A stretch of DNA of 64,000 nt from Archangium sp. (GCA_030681645.1 JAUXRX010000034.1:1-64000), one strand, 5' to 3'; shown: positions 16,237-25,140, counted from the stretch's first letter. The notes: a model not told the origin generated them from the sequence alone. A program made the numbers and translations.

Positions 16237-16824
16237 TCAGGCAGCGCGCTGGATGCTGAAGGTGATCTCGACGGTGGTGTCCGCCTTGTTCACGTCGAAG
16301 CGCGCGGAGTGCGAGCACAACATCTGGATCAGGGGAGACTGGCGCACCAGGGACGGCGTCAGCTGCCGGTCTTCCGCTGTGAGCCTGAAGTCCACCGAGT
16401 TCGCGCTCGACATCACCTCCATGCTCGCCCCGCCGATCGCCTGCAGCCACCGCGCGACACCCGCGACGAGCGATTGGGTGCGAGTGAGTTCTTCCCAGCC
16501 GAGGCCGATGCCGGTGAGCGACTGCTTGAGATGGCTCCGCAGCTCGACCAGCGAGACCGCGCCGTCGAGCTTCGAGCTGTACCTGCCGGCTGGAGTCGCT
16601 TCGAGCTGCTCCAGCAGCTCTCTCTCGAGCTCCGTGGCCCGGTGCACGCCCAGCGACTTGAGGTTGCGGATGAGCCGGTCGGCCATCATGCCGCGCTCGA
16701 TGCGTCCGAGGTGCTGCAGCTCGAGCTGGGCGCTCGGCCCCACGGCGTGGAGCGCAGCATGAAGCTCCCCCGCCGACACGAGCTCACCCACGACGGAACC
16801 TGCGACCTGTTGGAACTGCGGCAT
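16237..16824 (-). CDS. conserved-looking protein of unknown function
   Basis: 195 residues from an ATG at 16824 with GAGG about ten bases upstream. The product is mostly helical in the first two thirds, with a repeated LxxLGxxRxxELxRELL pattern, and ends in a short beta-rich stretch (MEVMSSANSVDFRLTAEDRQL to DTTVEITFSIQRA). It has no signal peptide, membrane segment or recognised motif. It lies between the hydrogenase operon (128 bases upstream) and the azoreductase, all on the same strand. Association with either is only positional. Confidence 0.55.
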   Translation of the reverse strand: MPQFQQVAGSVVGELVSAGELHAALHAVGPSAQLELQHLGRIERGMMADRLIRNLKSLGVHRATELERELLEQLEATPAGRYSSKLDGAVSLVELRSHLKQSLTGIGLGWEELTRTQSLVAGVARWLQAIGGASMEVMSSANSVDFRLTAEDRQLTPSLVRQSPLIQMLCSHSARFDVNKADTTVEITFSIQRAA

Positions 16825-16952
16825 CAGGACACCTCGTCCCCCCAATTGCTCGAAGATAGAGAGGGCACGCCCTCGCTGCAGTGTCGTTGTGGTGCGCACT
16901 CCGAGCGGCGGGAATGCAGGTGAACAGGCCCAATGATGGCCGCGCAAATTCT

Positions 16953-17402
16953 TCAGGCCCAGGTGCGCCTGAAGGCCTCGAGCGCAATCTCCAGGTGCCG
17001 CTCGGCGTCCTCGCTGAGGGGCTCGCCCAGCTCGAAGCGCTCCCCGCGGATGGCGATCACCCACGCGTGCGGCGGAGCGGCCTGTTCCACCTCTTCGAAG
17101 GTGTGCAGCAGCGCCGCGGGCGAGAGCAGGTGCGAGGTGAAGCTCGCGTCACGCTTCGGCTCCACCGCGCGCACCTCGAAGTCCGCGCCAGCGGTGCTCG
17201 CGTCGACGAAGTAGACGCAGAGCCTGTCCTTGAGATCGAGCGCGTGTTCGATCTGCAGTTGATAGTCGGTGAGCACCTCGAGCTCGCCCCGGGCGATCTG
17301 CGGGCCCATGCGCTCCGAGAGGCGCCGCACGAACTCGGGCCCGAGCGCGTCGTCACCGCGCGAGGGGTTGCCGTAGCCGAACACCAGCACCGGCGCGGTC
17401 AC
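16953..17402 (-). CDS. hoxW: hydrogenase maturation endopeptidase (HoxW/HycI family)
   Basis: 149 residues. VFGYGNPSRGDDALGPEFV is the nickel-binding signature of M52 proteases, and YFVDAS carries a second conserved acidic residue. A candidate third ligand is a His in FTSHLLSP. These enzymes remove the C-terminal peptide of the [NiFe] large subunit after nickel insertion. The GTG at 17402 overlaps the hoxH stop (GTGA). Its substrate next door has a 24-residue tail after the last cysteine motif, exactly what such a protease removes. Confidence 0.85.
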   Translation of the reverse strand: MTAPVLVFGYGNPSRGDDALGPEFVRRLSERMGPQIARGELEVLTDYQLQIEHALDLKDRLCVYFVDASTAGADFEVRAVEPKRDASFTSHLLSPAALLHTFEEVEQAAPPHAWVIAIRGERFELGEPLSEDAERHLEIALEAFRRTWA

Positions 17403-18859
17403 CTGACCAGCCTCCCCAGCAGCGCGCCCGTCGGGGACCGCACCTCGACCTGCAGCGGCATCTGCCCCAGCGCGTGGGTGGCGCACGAGAGGCACGGGTC
17501 GAACGCCCGAATGGCCACCTCGAGGTGATTGAGGAGCGGCTCGGTGGGCTCGTGCCCGTCGAGGTACTCGCGCGCCACCGCGCGCACCGCCTCGTTCATC
17601 GCCTGGTTGTTGTGGGTGGTGCTGACGATGAGGTTGCACATGGTCACCAGGTCCTGCGCGTCGACCCGGTAGTGGTGAATGAGCGTGCCGCGGGGCGCCT
17701 CGATGCAGCCCACGCCCTCGCCGGTGCGCTCCCCGGTGACCACCAGCTCGGTTCCCGAGAGGTCGTCGTCCACGAGCAGCTCGCCCACCACCTCTGCCGC
17801 GTGCAGCAGCTCGATCAGCCGCGCCCAGTGGTACGCGAGCGGGGCGTGCACCACCGCGCCGCCGTGAGCGTCGCGGAAGGCCTGCCGCTGCGCCTCGGCC
17901 AGCGGGGTGTGGATGAAGTCGCAGTTCTGCACGCGCGCCAGCGGCCCCACCTTGTACCAACCGCGCTCGGGCCCCAGCGAGGTGAGGTACGGGAACTTCA
18001 TGTACGACCAGGGCTTGATCTCCTCCTCGATGTGCGCCCGGAAGTCCTTCGGCGCCACCCCGTCGAGGATGATCTTCCCGTCGGCGTCACGCGCCCGCAG
18101 CGTGCCGTCGTAGAACTCGAGCCGCCCCTGCTCGCCCACCAGCGAGAGCAGCGTCGATCGAAACAGGCCGAACGACTCGTACAGCGCGCGGTTCTTCCCG
18201 TGCAGCGCCTTCACCAATTCCACCCCGCTGCGCGCCCACTCGAGCACCTGGGGCAGCGCGGCCAGCAACTCCTTTCGCTCCTCGCGCGAGACCGACTTGT
18301 TCACCCCGCCGGGCACCGAGCCCGTGCCGTGCACCCGCTTGCCCGCGGTGATGCGAATGATCTCCTGCCCGAACTTGCGCAGCAGCACGCCCTGCTTCGC
18401 GAGCTCCGGGTACGCCGCGGCCACGCCCACGATGTTGCGCCGCGACACCTCGCTGTCGAAGCCGAAGAGCAGATCGGGCGAGGCGAGGTGGAAGAAGTGC
18501 AGCGCGTGCGACTGCAGCATCTGCCCGTAGTGCATCAGCCGCCGCACCTTCTCCGCGGTCGCCGTCACCTGCTTCGCCCCCACCACCACGTCGAGGGCCT
18601 TCGACGCGGCGAGGTGGTGGCTCACCGGGCAGATGCCGCACAGCCGCTGCACCATCACCGGCACCTCCCAGTACGGCCGGCCCTGGATGAAGCGCTCGAA
18701 GCCGCGGAACTCGACGATGTGCAGCCGCGCCTGGTGCACGTGCCCTTCGGCGTCGAGCAGCAGCGTCACCTTGCCGTGCCCTTCCACGCGCGAGACCTGC
18801 TCGATGGCGATGCGCCGGGTGGGCTTGTCGGTGCTGGAGGTCTCGAGGGGAGAGGTCAT
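17399..18859 (-). CDS. hoxH: [NiFe]-hydrogenase large subunit, NAD-linked group 3 type
   Basis: 486 residues. The N-terminal L1 motif RLCGICPVSHH (Cys74, Cys77) and C-terminal L2 motif DPCLSCATH (Cys456, Cys459) supply the four cysteine ligands of the nickel-iron centre. EGHGK near residue 26 is the conserved ExHG-like segment. A 24-residue extension after His462 should be cleaved by HoxW. Gene order hoxF-U-Y-H-W marks a cytoplasmic bidirectional NAD-reducing hydrogenase (group 3d-like), linking H2 oxidation or production to NAD(H). No hyp maturation genes are in the window, so they must be elsewhere if the enzyme is active. Confidence 0.95.
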   Translation of the reverse strand: MTSPLETSSTDKPTRRIAIEQVSRVEGHGKVTLLLDAEGHVHQARLHIVEFRGFERFIQGRPYWEVPVMVQRLCGICPVSHHLAASKALDVVVGAKQVTATAEKVRRLMHYGQMLQSHALHFFHLASPDLLFGFDSEVSRRNIVGVAAAYPELAKQGVLLRKFGQEIIRITAGKRVHGTGSVPGGVNKSVSREERKELLAALPQVLEWARSGVELVKALHGKNRALYESFGLFRSTLLSLVGEQGRLEFYDGTLRARDADGKIILDGVAPKDFRAHIEEEIKPWSYMKFPYLTSLGPERGWYKVGPLARVQNCDFIHTPLAEAQRQAFRDAHGGAVVHAPLAYHWARLIELLHAAEVVGELLVDDDLSGTELVVTGERTGEGVGCIEAPRGTLIHHYRVDAQDLVTMCNLIVSTTHNNQAMNEAVRAVAREYLDGHEPTEPLLNHLEVAIRAFDPCLSCATHALGQMPLQVEVRSPTGALLGRLVR

Positions 18860-18860
18860 G

Positions 18861-19385
18861 TCAGTCGTAGCGGATGAGGCCGTGCCCGAGGTGCGGGGTG
18901 CGGCCGGCGAGGAGATCGGTGAGGAACTGCCAGAGAGCGTCGGCCGAGGGCGGGCACCCCGGCAGCGAGTAGTCGATGCGCACCACGGCGTTGATGGGGT
19001 GCACCTGGTCGAGCGGCAACGGCAGCTCGGGGTCGTTGGGCACGGTCGAGTAGACGGACCGCAGGCACTCCCTCACGTCGAGGTGGTTGCGCTGCGCCGG
19101 GAGCCCGCCGTTGATCGCGCACGCCCCCACCGCCACCAGCACCTTGCACTGCTTGCGGAACTCCCGCAGCACGTGGACGTTCTCGGCGTTGCACAGCCCG
19201 CCCTCGATCAACCCCAGGTCGCAGGGGCTGCAGTGCTTGAGGTCGGTGAGCGGCGAACGATCGAACTCCACCAGCTCGAGCAGGGTGAACAGCCGCTCGT
19301 CGATGTCCAGCAGCGACATGTGGCACCCGAAGCACCCCGCCAGCGAGGCGGTGGCCACCTTGAGCTTGCGGGCCGGGGCGGTCAT
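18861..19385 (-). CDS. hoxY: [NiFe]-hydrogenase small subunit
   Basis: 174 residues, the short form typical of HoxY with a single proximal [4Fe-4S] cluster. Ligands are visible as AGCFGC (Cys18, Cys21), VGACAINGG and LPGCPPSAD. There is no Tat signal, in keeping with a cytoplasmic enzyme. The ATG at 19385 overlaps the hoxU stop by four bases (ATGA), and its stop is one base before the hoxH start, so the subunits are translationally coupled. It passes electrons from the nickel-iron site of HoxH to the clusters of HoxU and HoxF. Confidence 0.93.
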   Translation of the reverse strand: MTAPARKLKVATASLAGCFGCHMSLLDIDERLFTLLELVEFDRSPLTDLKHCSPCDLGLIEGGLCNAENVHVLREFRKQCKVLVAVGACAINGGLPAQRNHLDVRECLRSVYSTVPNDPELPLPLDQVHPINAVVRIDYSLPGCPPSADALWQFLTDLLAGRTPHLGHGLIRYD

Positions 19386-20083
19386 GGCTTCCTCGGGGGG
19401 AGCGCGTCGATGGGGGCCAGGTCGTACGTGCGCTGGCCGATGGGCACCGCGAAGCCGCGCCCCTTCTTCAAGATGACGCCCACCGGGCACACCGCGACCG
19501 CCGTGTCGGTGACGGCGATGGACGTGTCGGCGAGCTTCCCCGACTCCGCGTTGACGATCAGGTGCTTGCCGATGCCCCGGCCCGAGAGGGCGAAGACGTT
19601 GCGGCCGTCGATCTCGCTCGAGGCGCGCACGCACAGCTCGCAGAGGATGCAGCGGTTGAAGTCCAGCAGCAGGTCGGGGTGCGACGCGTCGACCGGGCGA
19701 TCGGGGAAGAGCTGCGTGAAGTGCAGCGTCTTGACCTCGAGCTGGTAGCCCACCGCCTGCAGCTTGCAGTCGCCGCTCTTCTCGCACGACGGACAGAAGT
19801 GGTTGCCCTCGACGAAGAGCAGCTGCACCAGCTCGCGCCGCAGCTCGCGCACCTCCTCGGTCTCGCTCTCGATGACCAGCCCGTCCTGCGCGGGCAAGGT
19901 GCACGACGCCGTCATCCGCCCGCCGGCCTTCACCGTGCACACCCGGCAGCTGCCGTGCGGCTTGAATTCGGGGTGCGCGCAGAGGTGAGGCACGTAGACG
20001 CCCTCGTCCAGCGCGGCCTGCAGCACGGTCTGCCCGTCGGTGAAGGGCACCTCCCGCCCGTCGAGGGTGAAGGTCTTCGTCAT
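19382..20083 (-). CDS. hoxU: hydrogenase diaphorase subunit HoxU (NuoG N-terminal-like)
   Basis: 233 residues. The ferredoxin-like [2Fe-2S] site is CAHPEFKPHGSCRVC with a further Cys in ASCTLP. The His/Cys [4Fe-4S] N3-type site is HFCPSCEKSGDC. A third cluster pattern, CILCELC with Cys in AVCPVG, follows. This is the standard cluster set of HoxU/NuoG N-terminal domains that relays electrons between HoxY and HoxF. The ATG at 20083 overlaps the hoxF stop (ATGA). Confidence 0.93.
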   Translation of the reverse strand: MTKTFTLDGREVPFTDGQTVLQAALDEGVYVPHLCAHPEFKPHGSCRVCTVKAGGRMTASCTLPAQDGLVIESETEEVRELRRELVQLLFVEGNHFCPSCEKSGDCKLQAVGYQLEVKTLHFTQLFPDRPVDASHPDLLLDFNRCILCELCVRASSEIDGRNVFALSGRGIGKHLIVNAESGKLADTSIAVTDTAVAVCPVGVILKKGRGFAVPIGQRTYDLAPIDALPPRKP

Positions 20084-21858
20084 GGGTCCTCCAGGTGCGC
20101 GAGGCGATCGTCGCGGCCCGTCACCTCGCGCGCCGGCGCCAGCGCCTCGTCGAGGTCGAAGGTGGGCAGGAAGTCGAGCGAGGACAGCCGCCGGTCGAGG
20201 GTCGGCCTGAACTTCCCGTGCAGGTTGAGGAAGGGGTTGGCGGCGGTGTGACCCAGGCCGCAGTGGCTGGTCTGCTGCATCAACTTCGCCAGGCGCAAGG
20301 CCACCTTCACGTCGCGCCGGGTGCCCCGGTCGGCGGCGATGGCGTCGAGCGAGCGCTTGAGCAGCGTGGTGCCCGCGCGGCAGGGCGTGCAGAAGCCGCA
20401 GCTCTCGTGGGCGAAGAAGTGGGCGAAGTTCACCACCACGTCGAGCAGGTCGCGCTGCGGGCCGAAGACCATGAACGCGCCCGCCGACGACACGTCTTCG
20501 AAGGACAGCCGCCGGCCGAAGTCCCCGGGGCCGAGCAGCACGCCCGAGGGCCCGCCCACCTGCACGGCCTGGGTGTCCTTCGCGCCGCACGCGTCGAGCA
20601 GCTCCCTGACGGTGACGCCGAACGGATACTCGTAGAGCCCGGGCCGCGCGCAGTCGCCCGACACCGAGTGCACCTTGGTGCCGGAAGACTTCGGGGTGCC
20701 CACGCCCGCGTACCAGTCACCGCCGTTGACCGCGATGAGCGCGGCCGCGGCCAGCGTCTCGACGTTGTTCACCACCGTGGGCTGCTGCAGGTAGCCGTGG
20801 GTGACCGGGTACGGAGGCCGGTTGCGGGGAATGCCGCGCTTGCCCTCGAGCGATTCGATGAGCGCCGATTCTTCACCGCAGACGTAGGCGCCGGCGCCGA
20901 GGTGCAGCTCGACGTCGAAGTCGAGGCCGCGGTGCCCCAGCACGTCGCGGCCCAGCAGGTGCGCCTTGCGTCGCGCCGCCAGCGCCGCCTCCATCGCGTC
21001 CACCAGGAAGAGATACTCGCCGCGCAGGTAGATGAAGCCGCGCTGCGCGCCGATGGCCCAGGCGCACACCGTCATGCCGTCCAGCACCAGATCGAGGTGG
21101 TGGCGGAGCAGCACGCGGTCCTTGAAGGTGCCCGGCTCTCCTTCGTCGGCGTTGCACACCACGAAGCGCGTCGGCCCCGGCGCCGCCTTCGCGCTCTTCC
21201 ACTTCTCCCCGGTGCTGAAGCCCGCACCGCCGCGGCCCCGCAGCTTCGAGCGCAGCACCTGCTCGAGCGTGTCGTCGGCGCCCCGCTGCAGCGCCGCGCG
21301 CACCGCCTGCCCGCGGGGCAGCGTGCTCGAGAGCATCACGTCGCTGCGCTGCACCACGTCTTCGATGGTGAAGAGCTGCGCCGGCCACAGCGAGACCGGC
21401 TGCCTGGCCTCGATGCAGCGGGCGATGAGGTCGATGCGCTCTTCGGTGAGGCGGCCGATCGCGCGGCCGTTGACCAGCAGCGCCGGCCCCTGCTCGCACA
21501 GGCCGGTGCACGAGGTGATGTCGACGCTGACCCGCCCGTCATCGCGGACCGCGCCGGGGCGCACCCGCAGGGTCGAGCAGAGCCGCAGCCGCAGCGCGAG
21601 GCTGCCCAGGAACTGGTCGGTGATGCAGTCCGAGAAGAGCACCCGGTACTCGCCGGGCGGCGTGGTGCAGAAGAACGAATAGAAGCCCGCCACCCCTTCC
21701 ACGCGCGCGCGGGGAAGGCCGAGCTTTCCTGCCAGCTCGGTGATGGTGGCGGGCGAGATCCACCCGGCTGAATCCTGCACGTCGCGCAACAACTGCACGA
21801 GCCGGGTTGGGTCGTGCCGGTGCCGCTCGAGGAGAACCGCGAGGTCGGGGGCTGGCAT
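20080..21858 (-). CDS. hoxF: hydrogenase diaphorase subunit HoxF with fused NuoE-like domain
   Basis: 592 residues. Residues about 1-165 form a NuoE/HoxE-like thioredoxin-fold domain (VEGVAGFYSFFCTTPPG; SCTGLCEQGP). The NuoF-like domain follows with NADH-binding GRGGAGFSTGEKW, FMN-binding AGAYVCGEESALIESLEG and the [4Fe-4S] motif SCGFCTPCR plus a later SHCGLG. The [2Fe-2S] site looks incomplete: the second pair (SCTGLC) is present but the first reads SDCITD instead of CX4C. It is the first gene of the hox operon and provides NAD(H) turnover. The ATG at 21858 gives a length close to known HoxF proteins; its ribosome site is weak. The 149 bases to the divergent gene should hold the promoter. 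Confidence 0.93.
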   Translation of the reverse strand: MPAPDLAVLLERHRHDPTRLVQLLRDVQDSAGWISPATITELAGKLGLPRARVEGVAGFYSFFCTTPPGEYRVLFSDCITDQFLGSLALRLRLCSTLRVRPGAVRDDGRVSVDITSCTGLCEQGPALLVNGRAIGRLTEERIDLIARCIEARQPVSLWPAQLFTIEDVVQRSDVMLSSTLPRGQAVRAALQRGADDTLEQVLRSKLRGRGGAGFSTGEKWKSAKAAPGPTRFVVCNADEGEPGTFKDRVLLRHHLDLVLDGMTVCAWAIGAQRGFIYLRGEYLFLVDAMEAALAARRKAHLLGRDVLGHRGLDFDVELHLGAGAYVCGEESALIESLEGKRGIPRNRPPYPVTHGYLQQPTVVNNVETLAAAALIAVNGGDWYAGVGTPKSSGTKVHSVSGDCARPGLYEYPFGVTVRELLDACGAKDTQAVQVGGPSGVLLGPGDFGRRLSFEDVSSAGAFMVFGPQRDLLDVVVNFAHFFAHESCGFCTPCRAGTTLLKRSLDAIAADRGTRRDVKVALRLAKLMQQTSHCGLGHTAANPFLNLHGKFRPTLDRRLSSLDFLPTFDLDEALAPAREVTGRDDRLAHLEDP

Positions 21859-22007
21859 TTCCCGGGTTTGGACTTCATGACCTGTGCCACGGCGCCTGCC
21901 AACGATTGAGCCCTCTTGGCCCCCGCGCAGGATGATCGCGCGCAGAGATTGCGGCGAGGCCACCTCTGGCCGACACTCCGCGCCCCTCATTCCAACGGAG
22001 CTTCCCC

Positions 22008-22682
22008 TTGCGCCTCTCGGCCCTGCTGCTGTCTGCCACCCTCTCGTTCGCCGTCTTCGCTCAGCCCGCCCCCCCGCCGCCCGCCAAGGCCGCGGAGAAG
22101 AAGGAAGAGAAGAAGAAGGAAGAGAAGAAGGAGGAGAAGAAGGAAGAGGCCGCCGCGAAGAAGGAAGAAAAGAAGGAAGAGGCGGCCGCGAAGAAGGAAG
22201 AGACGAAGGAAGAGAAGGCCGCCGCGAAGGCCGCGCGCGACGAGAAGAGGAAGGCGTCGAAGGCGAAGGCCGACGAGCGCAAGAAGGCCGCCACCGCGAA
22301 GGCCGCCGCTGCGAAGACTGACTCGAAGTCGAAGGTGGACGCGGCGAAGGCGTCGAACAAGGCGGCCGTCACCACGGTGAAGGACGAGTGGGCGAAGAAG
22401 ATCGCCGCGGCGAAGGAGACCGCGAAGAAGGCCGCCGACGAGGCGAAGGAGAAGAAGGACGCCCCGTCGAAGGCCGCCGCCGCGAAGGCGAACGCCGAGG
22501 TGAAGCGCACCACCGCGCTCGCCGCCGCCGAGCAGAAGAAGGCCGAGGCCCAGGCCGCCGCCAACGACGCCAAGGCCGCCGCTGACGCGAAGTTCGAGCA
22601 GGCCGCCGCCGCCGCCGACGCCGACGCCGAGAAGGCGAACGCCGACGCGGATCGCGAATCGGAAGACGCCGAGAACCCGTAG
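22008..22682 (+). CDS. secreted Lys/Glu/Ala-rich helical protein
   Basis: 224 residues starting at a TTG (22008) with GGAG upstream. A signal peptide (LSALLLSATLSFAVFAQ) is followed by a highly repetitive Lys-Glu-Ala sequence: first KKEEKKEE blocks, then alanine-rich AKAA repeats, and finally an acidic AADADAEKANADAD tail. This predicts a long charged helix or coiled coil exposed in the periplasm. Histone-H1-like proteins have similar composition but lack signal peptides, so a structural envelope role is more likely (inference). It diverges from hoxF and converges on the next gene with three bases between stops. Confidence 0.65.
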   Translation: MRLSALLLSATLSFAVFAQPAPPPPAKAAEKKEEKKKEEKKEEKKEEAAAKKEEKKEEAAAKKEETKEEKAAAKAARDEKRKASKAKADERKKAATAKAAAAKTDSKSKVDAAKASNKAAVTTVKDEWAKKIAAAKETAKKAADEAKEKKDAPSKAAAAKANAEVKRTTALAAAEQKKAEAQAAANDAKAAADAKFEQAAAAADADAEKANADADRESEDAENP

Positions 22683-22685
22683 GCC

Positions 22686-23018
22686 TCAGGGAGTCCAGGC
22701 GGGCGGGTCGCTGGCCGGGAAGCTCTCGGCCAGCGCCTCGTCGACCGCGTCGTACGTCGCCTGGCCGAAAGACCAGGGGATCGGCACGAGGACCTCGCGG
22801 GCCGGCAGGTCGGGCTCCGCGGCCAGGGGCACCAGCGGTTCGCCCAGGACCAGGCTCCACGCTGACGCCTCGATGGCCGGCGACCAACCGATCATCGCCT
22901 GCTCGATGGCCTCACTCACGCTCTCGACGTCGAGGCGCCTGCGCACCGGGGCCGCCTCCACCCGGGCGGGCGTCGGGGCGGGCTGCGGCCACGGATACTC
23001 CTGCTGGGGAGAGATCAT
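22686..23018 (-). CDS. small protein with C-terminal SFPASDPPAW motif
   Basis: 110 residues. The C-terminus AVDEALAESFPASDPPAWTP matches a short motif (DEAxxESFPASDPPAW) found at the ends of many small, otherwise unrelated bacterial proteins. Its function is not known to me. The N-terminal part is proline-rich. The ATG at 23018 overlaps the stop of the KefB-type exchanger by four bases, so it is cotranslated with it and might be an accessory protein. There is no membrane segment or signal peptide. Confidence 0.65.
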   Translation of the reverse strand: MISPQQEYPWPQPAPTPARVEAAPVRRRLDVESVSEAIEQAMIGWSPAIEASAWSLVLGEPLVPLAAEPDLPAREVLVPIPWSFGQATYDAVDEALAESFPASDPPAWTP

Positions 23019-24823
23019 GACGGCTGCTCCTTTGCCGGTACGGGTAACGCCGGGGCGCCGGAGAGCGCCACCTGATCAGCCTCGAAGAGCTTCTCCAGCT
23101 CTTCCCGCGAGGTGGCCGCCTTCTTCTGCAGCGACGGCAGGTCACCGCGCAGGTGGTAGCTGTCGTCGAGCAGCTTCTCGTCGAGCGCGCGGAAGATCTC
23201 CATGGTGCGCAGCGCCTCGCCGAAGGGCAGGCCGAGCTGCACCAGCACCGAGCGGGTGAGCTCGAGGCTGCTGGCGAACGTCTCGCGGAACAGGTGCTCG
23301 ACGCCCATCGCCTTGAGCTCGTACGCATGCTGCCGGTTGCGCGCGCGCGCGAGGATGACGAGGTGGGGAAAGTTCCGTTGCACCGTGCGCACGGTCTCGA
23401 GCGACGCCTTCACCTCGTCGATCGCCACCACGAAGACGCGGGCCTTCCCCGCCCCGGCGGCCTCGAGCAGCTCGAGCCGCGAGGCGTCGCCGTAGAACAC
23501 CTTGTTGCCGAAGCGCCGCACGAAGTCGACGTGGTCGGGGCTGGCGTCGAGCGCCACGAAGTGAATCTTGCGCGCCGAGAGCACCCGGCCCACCACCTGG
23601 CCCACGCGGCCGAAGCCGGCGATCAGCACCGGCGGGTCCTCGCTGCTCTCGATCTTGTCGAAGGCGCGGTCCCGCGGGGGCGCCAGGCGCGGGGCGATCA
23701 GCCGCTCGAAGAGCGCGAAGAAGAGCGGCGTGGTGGCCAGCGACGCGCCCACGATGAAGATGACCAGCTGCTCGAGCTCGGTCCACACCAGCGCCTTGTC
23801 GGTGGCCAGCTTCACCACCACGAAGGCGAACTCACCGCCCTGCGAGATCGAGATGGCCAGCCGCAGCGAGGCGAGCTTGTCCTTCGTGCGCCACCAGCCG
23901 ATGCCGAAGAGCACCACGGCCTTGATCGCCACCAGCGCCAGCACCACGCCCACCATCAGCAGCGGGCGCTCGGCGGCGAGCGTGAGGTTGACCGACATGC
24001 CCACCGACATGAAGAACAGGCCCAGCAGCAGCCCCTTGAACGGCGCGATGTCGGCCTCGAGCTCGTGCCGGTACTCCGAGTCGGCCAGCAGCACGCCGGC
24101 GAGGAACGCGCCCAGCGTGGCCGAGAGGCCGATGAACTCCATCAGCAGCGCGGTGCCCACCACCACCAGCAGCGCGCTGGCGGTGAAGAGCTCGGGCACG
24201 TGCAGCGAGGCGATGGCCTTGAGCGCGGGCCGCAGCACCACCCGGCTGACCACCACCATCGCGGCGAAGGTGCCCAGCACCTTGAGCACGCCCACCCAGG
24301 TGGTGTGCTCGCCGCCGCCCGCCAGCACCGGCACCAGCGCGAGGAAGGGAATGGCCGCCACGTCCTGGAAGAGGAGGATGCCGAAGGCGATGCGCCCGTG
24401 CTGCGCGGCGAGCTGGTTGCGCTCGGCCAACGCCTGCACCGCGAGCGCGGTCGACGAGAGCGAGAAGGCGAAGCCGAGGATGAAGCTGGTCACCGCCGGC
24501 AGCCCGGCCAGCACGAGGATGCCGGTGAAGAGGGCGGTGGTGACGCCCAGCTGCACGCTGCCCAGCCCGAAGACGTGCCCCCGCATCGCCCAGAGGCGGT
24601 TGGGCTGCAGCTCGAGGCCGATGACGAAGAGCAGCAGCACCACCCCCAGCTCGGACGTGCGCATCACCGACTCGACGTCGCCCACCAGCTTGAGCCCCGA
24701 GGGCCCGATGACCACCCCGGCCACGAGGTAGCCGAGCACCGCGCCCAGGCCGAAGCGCTTGAAGAGCGCGACGCCGATGACGGCGGCGACGAGGAAGATG
24801 ACGGCGTCGTGCATGAATCCCAT
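23015..24823 (-). CDS. KefB/CPA2-type potassium/proton antiporter with TrkA-N domain
   Basis: 602 residues. The first 390 or so form about 12 membrane helices with CPA2 family features (GYLVAGVVIGPSGL, LLLFVIGLELQP, FSLSSTALAVQAL, FQDVAAIPFLALVP, SISQGGEFAFVVV). A cytoplasmic RCK/TrkA-N domain begins at VLIAGFGRVGQVVGRVL, with a dinucleotide-binding GxGxxG. Such proteins are glutathione- or nucleotide-gated K+/H+ exchangers protecting against electrophiles or pH stress. The ATG at 24823 has GGAGAGG upstream. It is translationally coupled to the SFPASDPPAW protein downstream. Confidence 0.9.
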   Translation of the reverse strand: MGFMHDAVIFLVAAVIGVALFKRFGLGAVLGYLVAGVVIGPSGLKLVGDVESVMRTSELGVVLLLFVIGLELQPNRLWAMRGHVFGLGSVQLGVTTALFTGILVLAGLPAVTSFILGFAFSLSSTALAVQALAERNQLAAQHGRIAFGILLFQDVAAIPFLALVPVLAGGGEHTTWVGVLKVLGTFAAMVVVSRVVLRPALKAIASLHVPELFTASALLVVVGTALLMEFIGLSATLGAFLAGVLLADSEYRHELEADIAPFKGLLLGLFFMSVGMSVNLTLAAERPLLMVGVVLALVAIKAVVLFGIGWWRTKDKLASLRLAISISQGGEFAFVVVKLATDKALVWTELEQLVIFIVGASLATTPLFFALFERLIAPRLAPPRDRAFDKIESSEDPPVLIAGFGRVGQVVGRVLSARKIHFVALDASPDHVDFVRRFGNKVFYGDASRLELLEAAGAGKARVFVVAIDEVKASLETVRTVQRNFPHLVILARARNRQHAYELKAMGVEHLFRETFASSLELTRSVLVQLGLPFGEALRTMEIFRALDEKLLDDSYHLRGDLPSLQKKAATSREELEKLFEADQVALSGAPALPVPAKEQPS

Positions 24824-25140
24824 GGGACCTCTCCCTCGACGAATCGCGCCGCGTGTTTCCCCGGCGAGCTGCGAGGCGCATTTACAGTCGGCGGGCCTGA
24901 TTAACCGGACACGGCGGCCGTGGCGCATCGAGCTGCAGAAAATCGACACGCAGACGCTGGAGCACGAATGTTCCAGCGGCCGGGTCTCCCGCACCTGCTT
25001 TCGCGGACTCTGGCCGGCGCCGCACCGGCTGAAGCCTGTGCACGCGTGTCAAAGATGTTCGCTCCCACCTCGCCGCACAGAAACGGCGCGGGGCGCGCGC
25101 GGGAGAACTCTCTCGAGCCTTCCACTTCGAGGAGTTCGCC
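24824..25140. other. 317-base intergenic region between divergent genes
   Basis: It separates the KefB-type gene from the M23 peptidase gene. No open frame with coding bias on either strand, no palindrome and no RNA-like structure were recognised beyond the GAGGAG ribosome site just before 25141. It presumably contains both promoters, but no convincing -35/-10 or sigma-54 element was identified by eye. Confidence 0.5.

Noticed and set aside
20095..21771. Open frame of 558 codons opposite hoxF
   Set aside because: It is antisense to a complete HoxF and has no recognisable motif.
21859..22007. Possible sigma-54 promoter (TGGCAC) upstream of hoxF
   Set aside because: The downstream TTGC element at the required spacing is missing, so the match is to half of the consensus only.
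22080..22660. AAGGAGGAG-rich DNA that looks like a tandem repeat or chain of ribosome sites
   Set aside because: It encodes the KKEE/AKAA-rich secreted protein in one consistent frame, so the repetition reflects the protein.
23153..24904. Open frame of 583 codons opposite the KefB gene
   Set aside because: It lacks membrane segments or motifs and is rich in His, Glu and Arg; the antisense gene is a convincing transporter.
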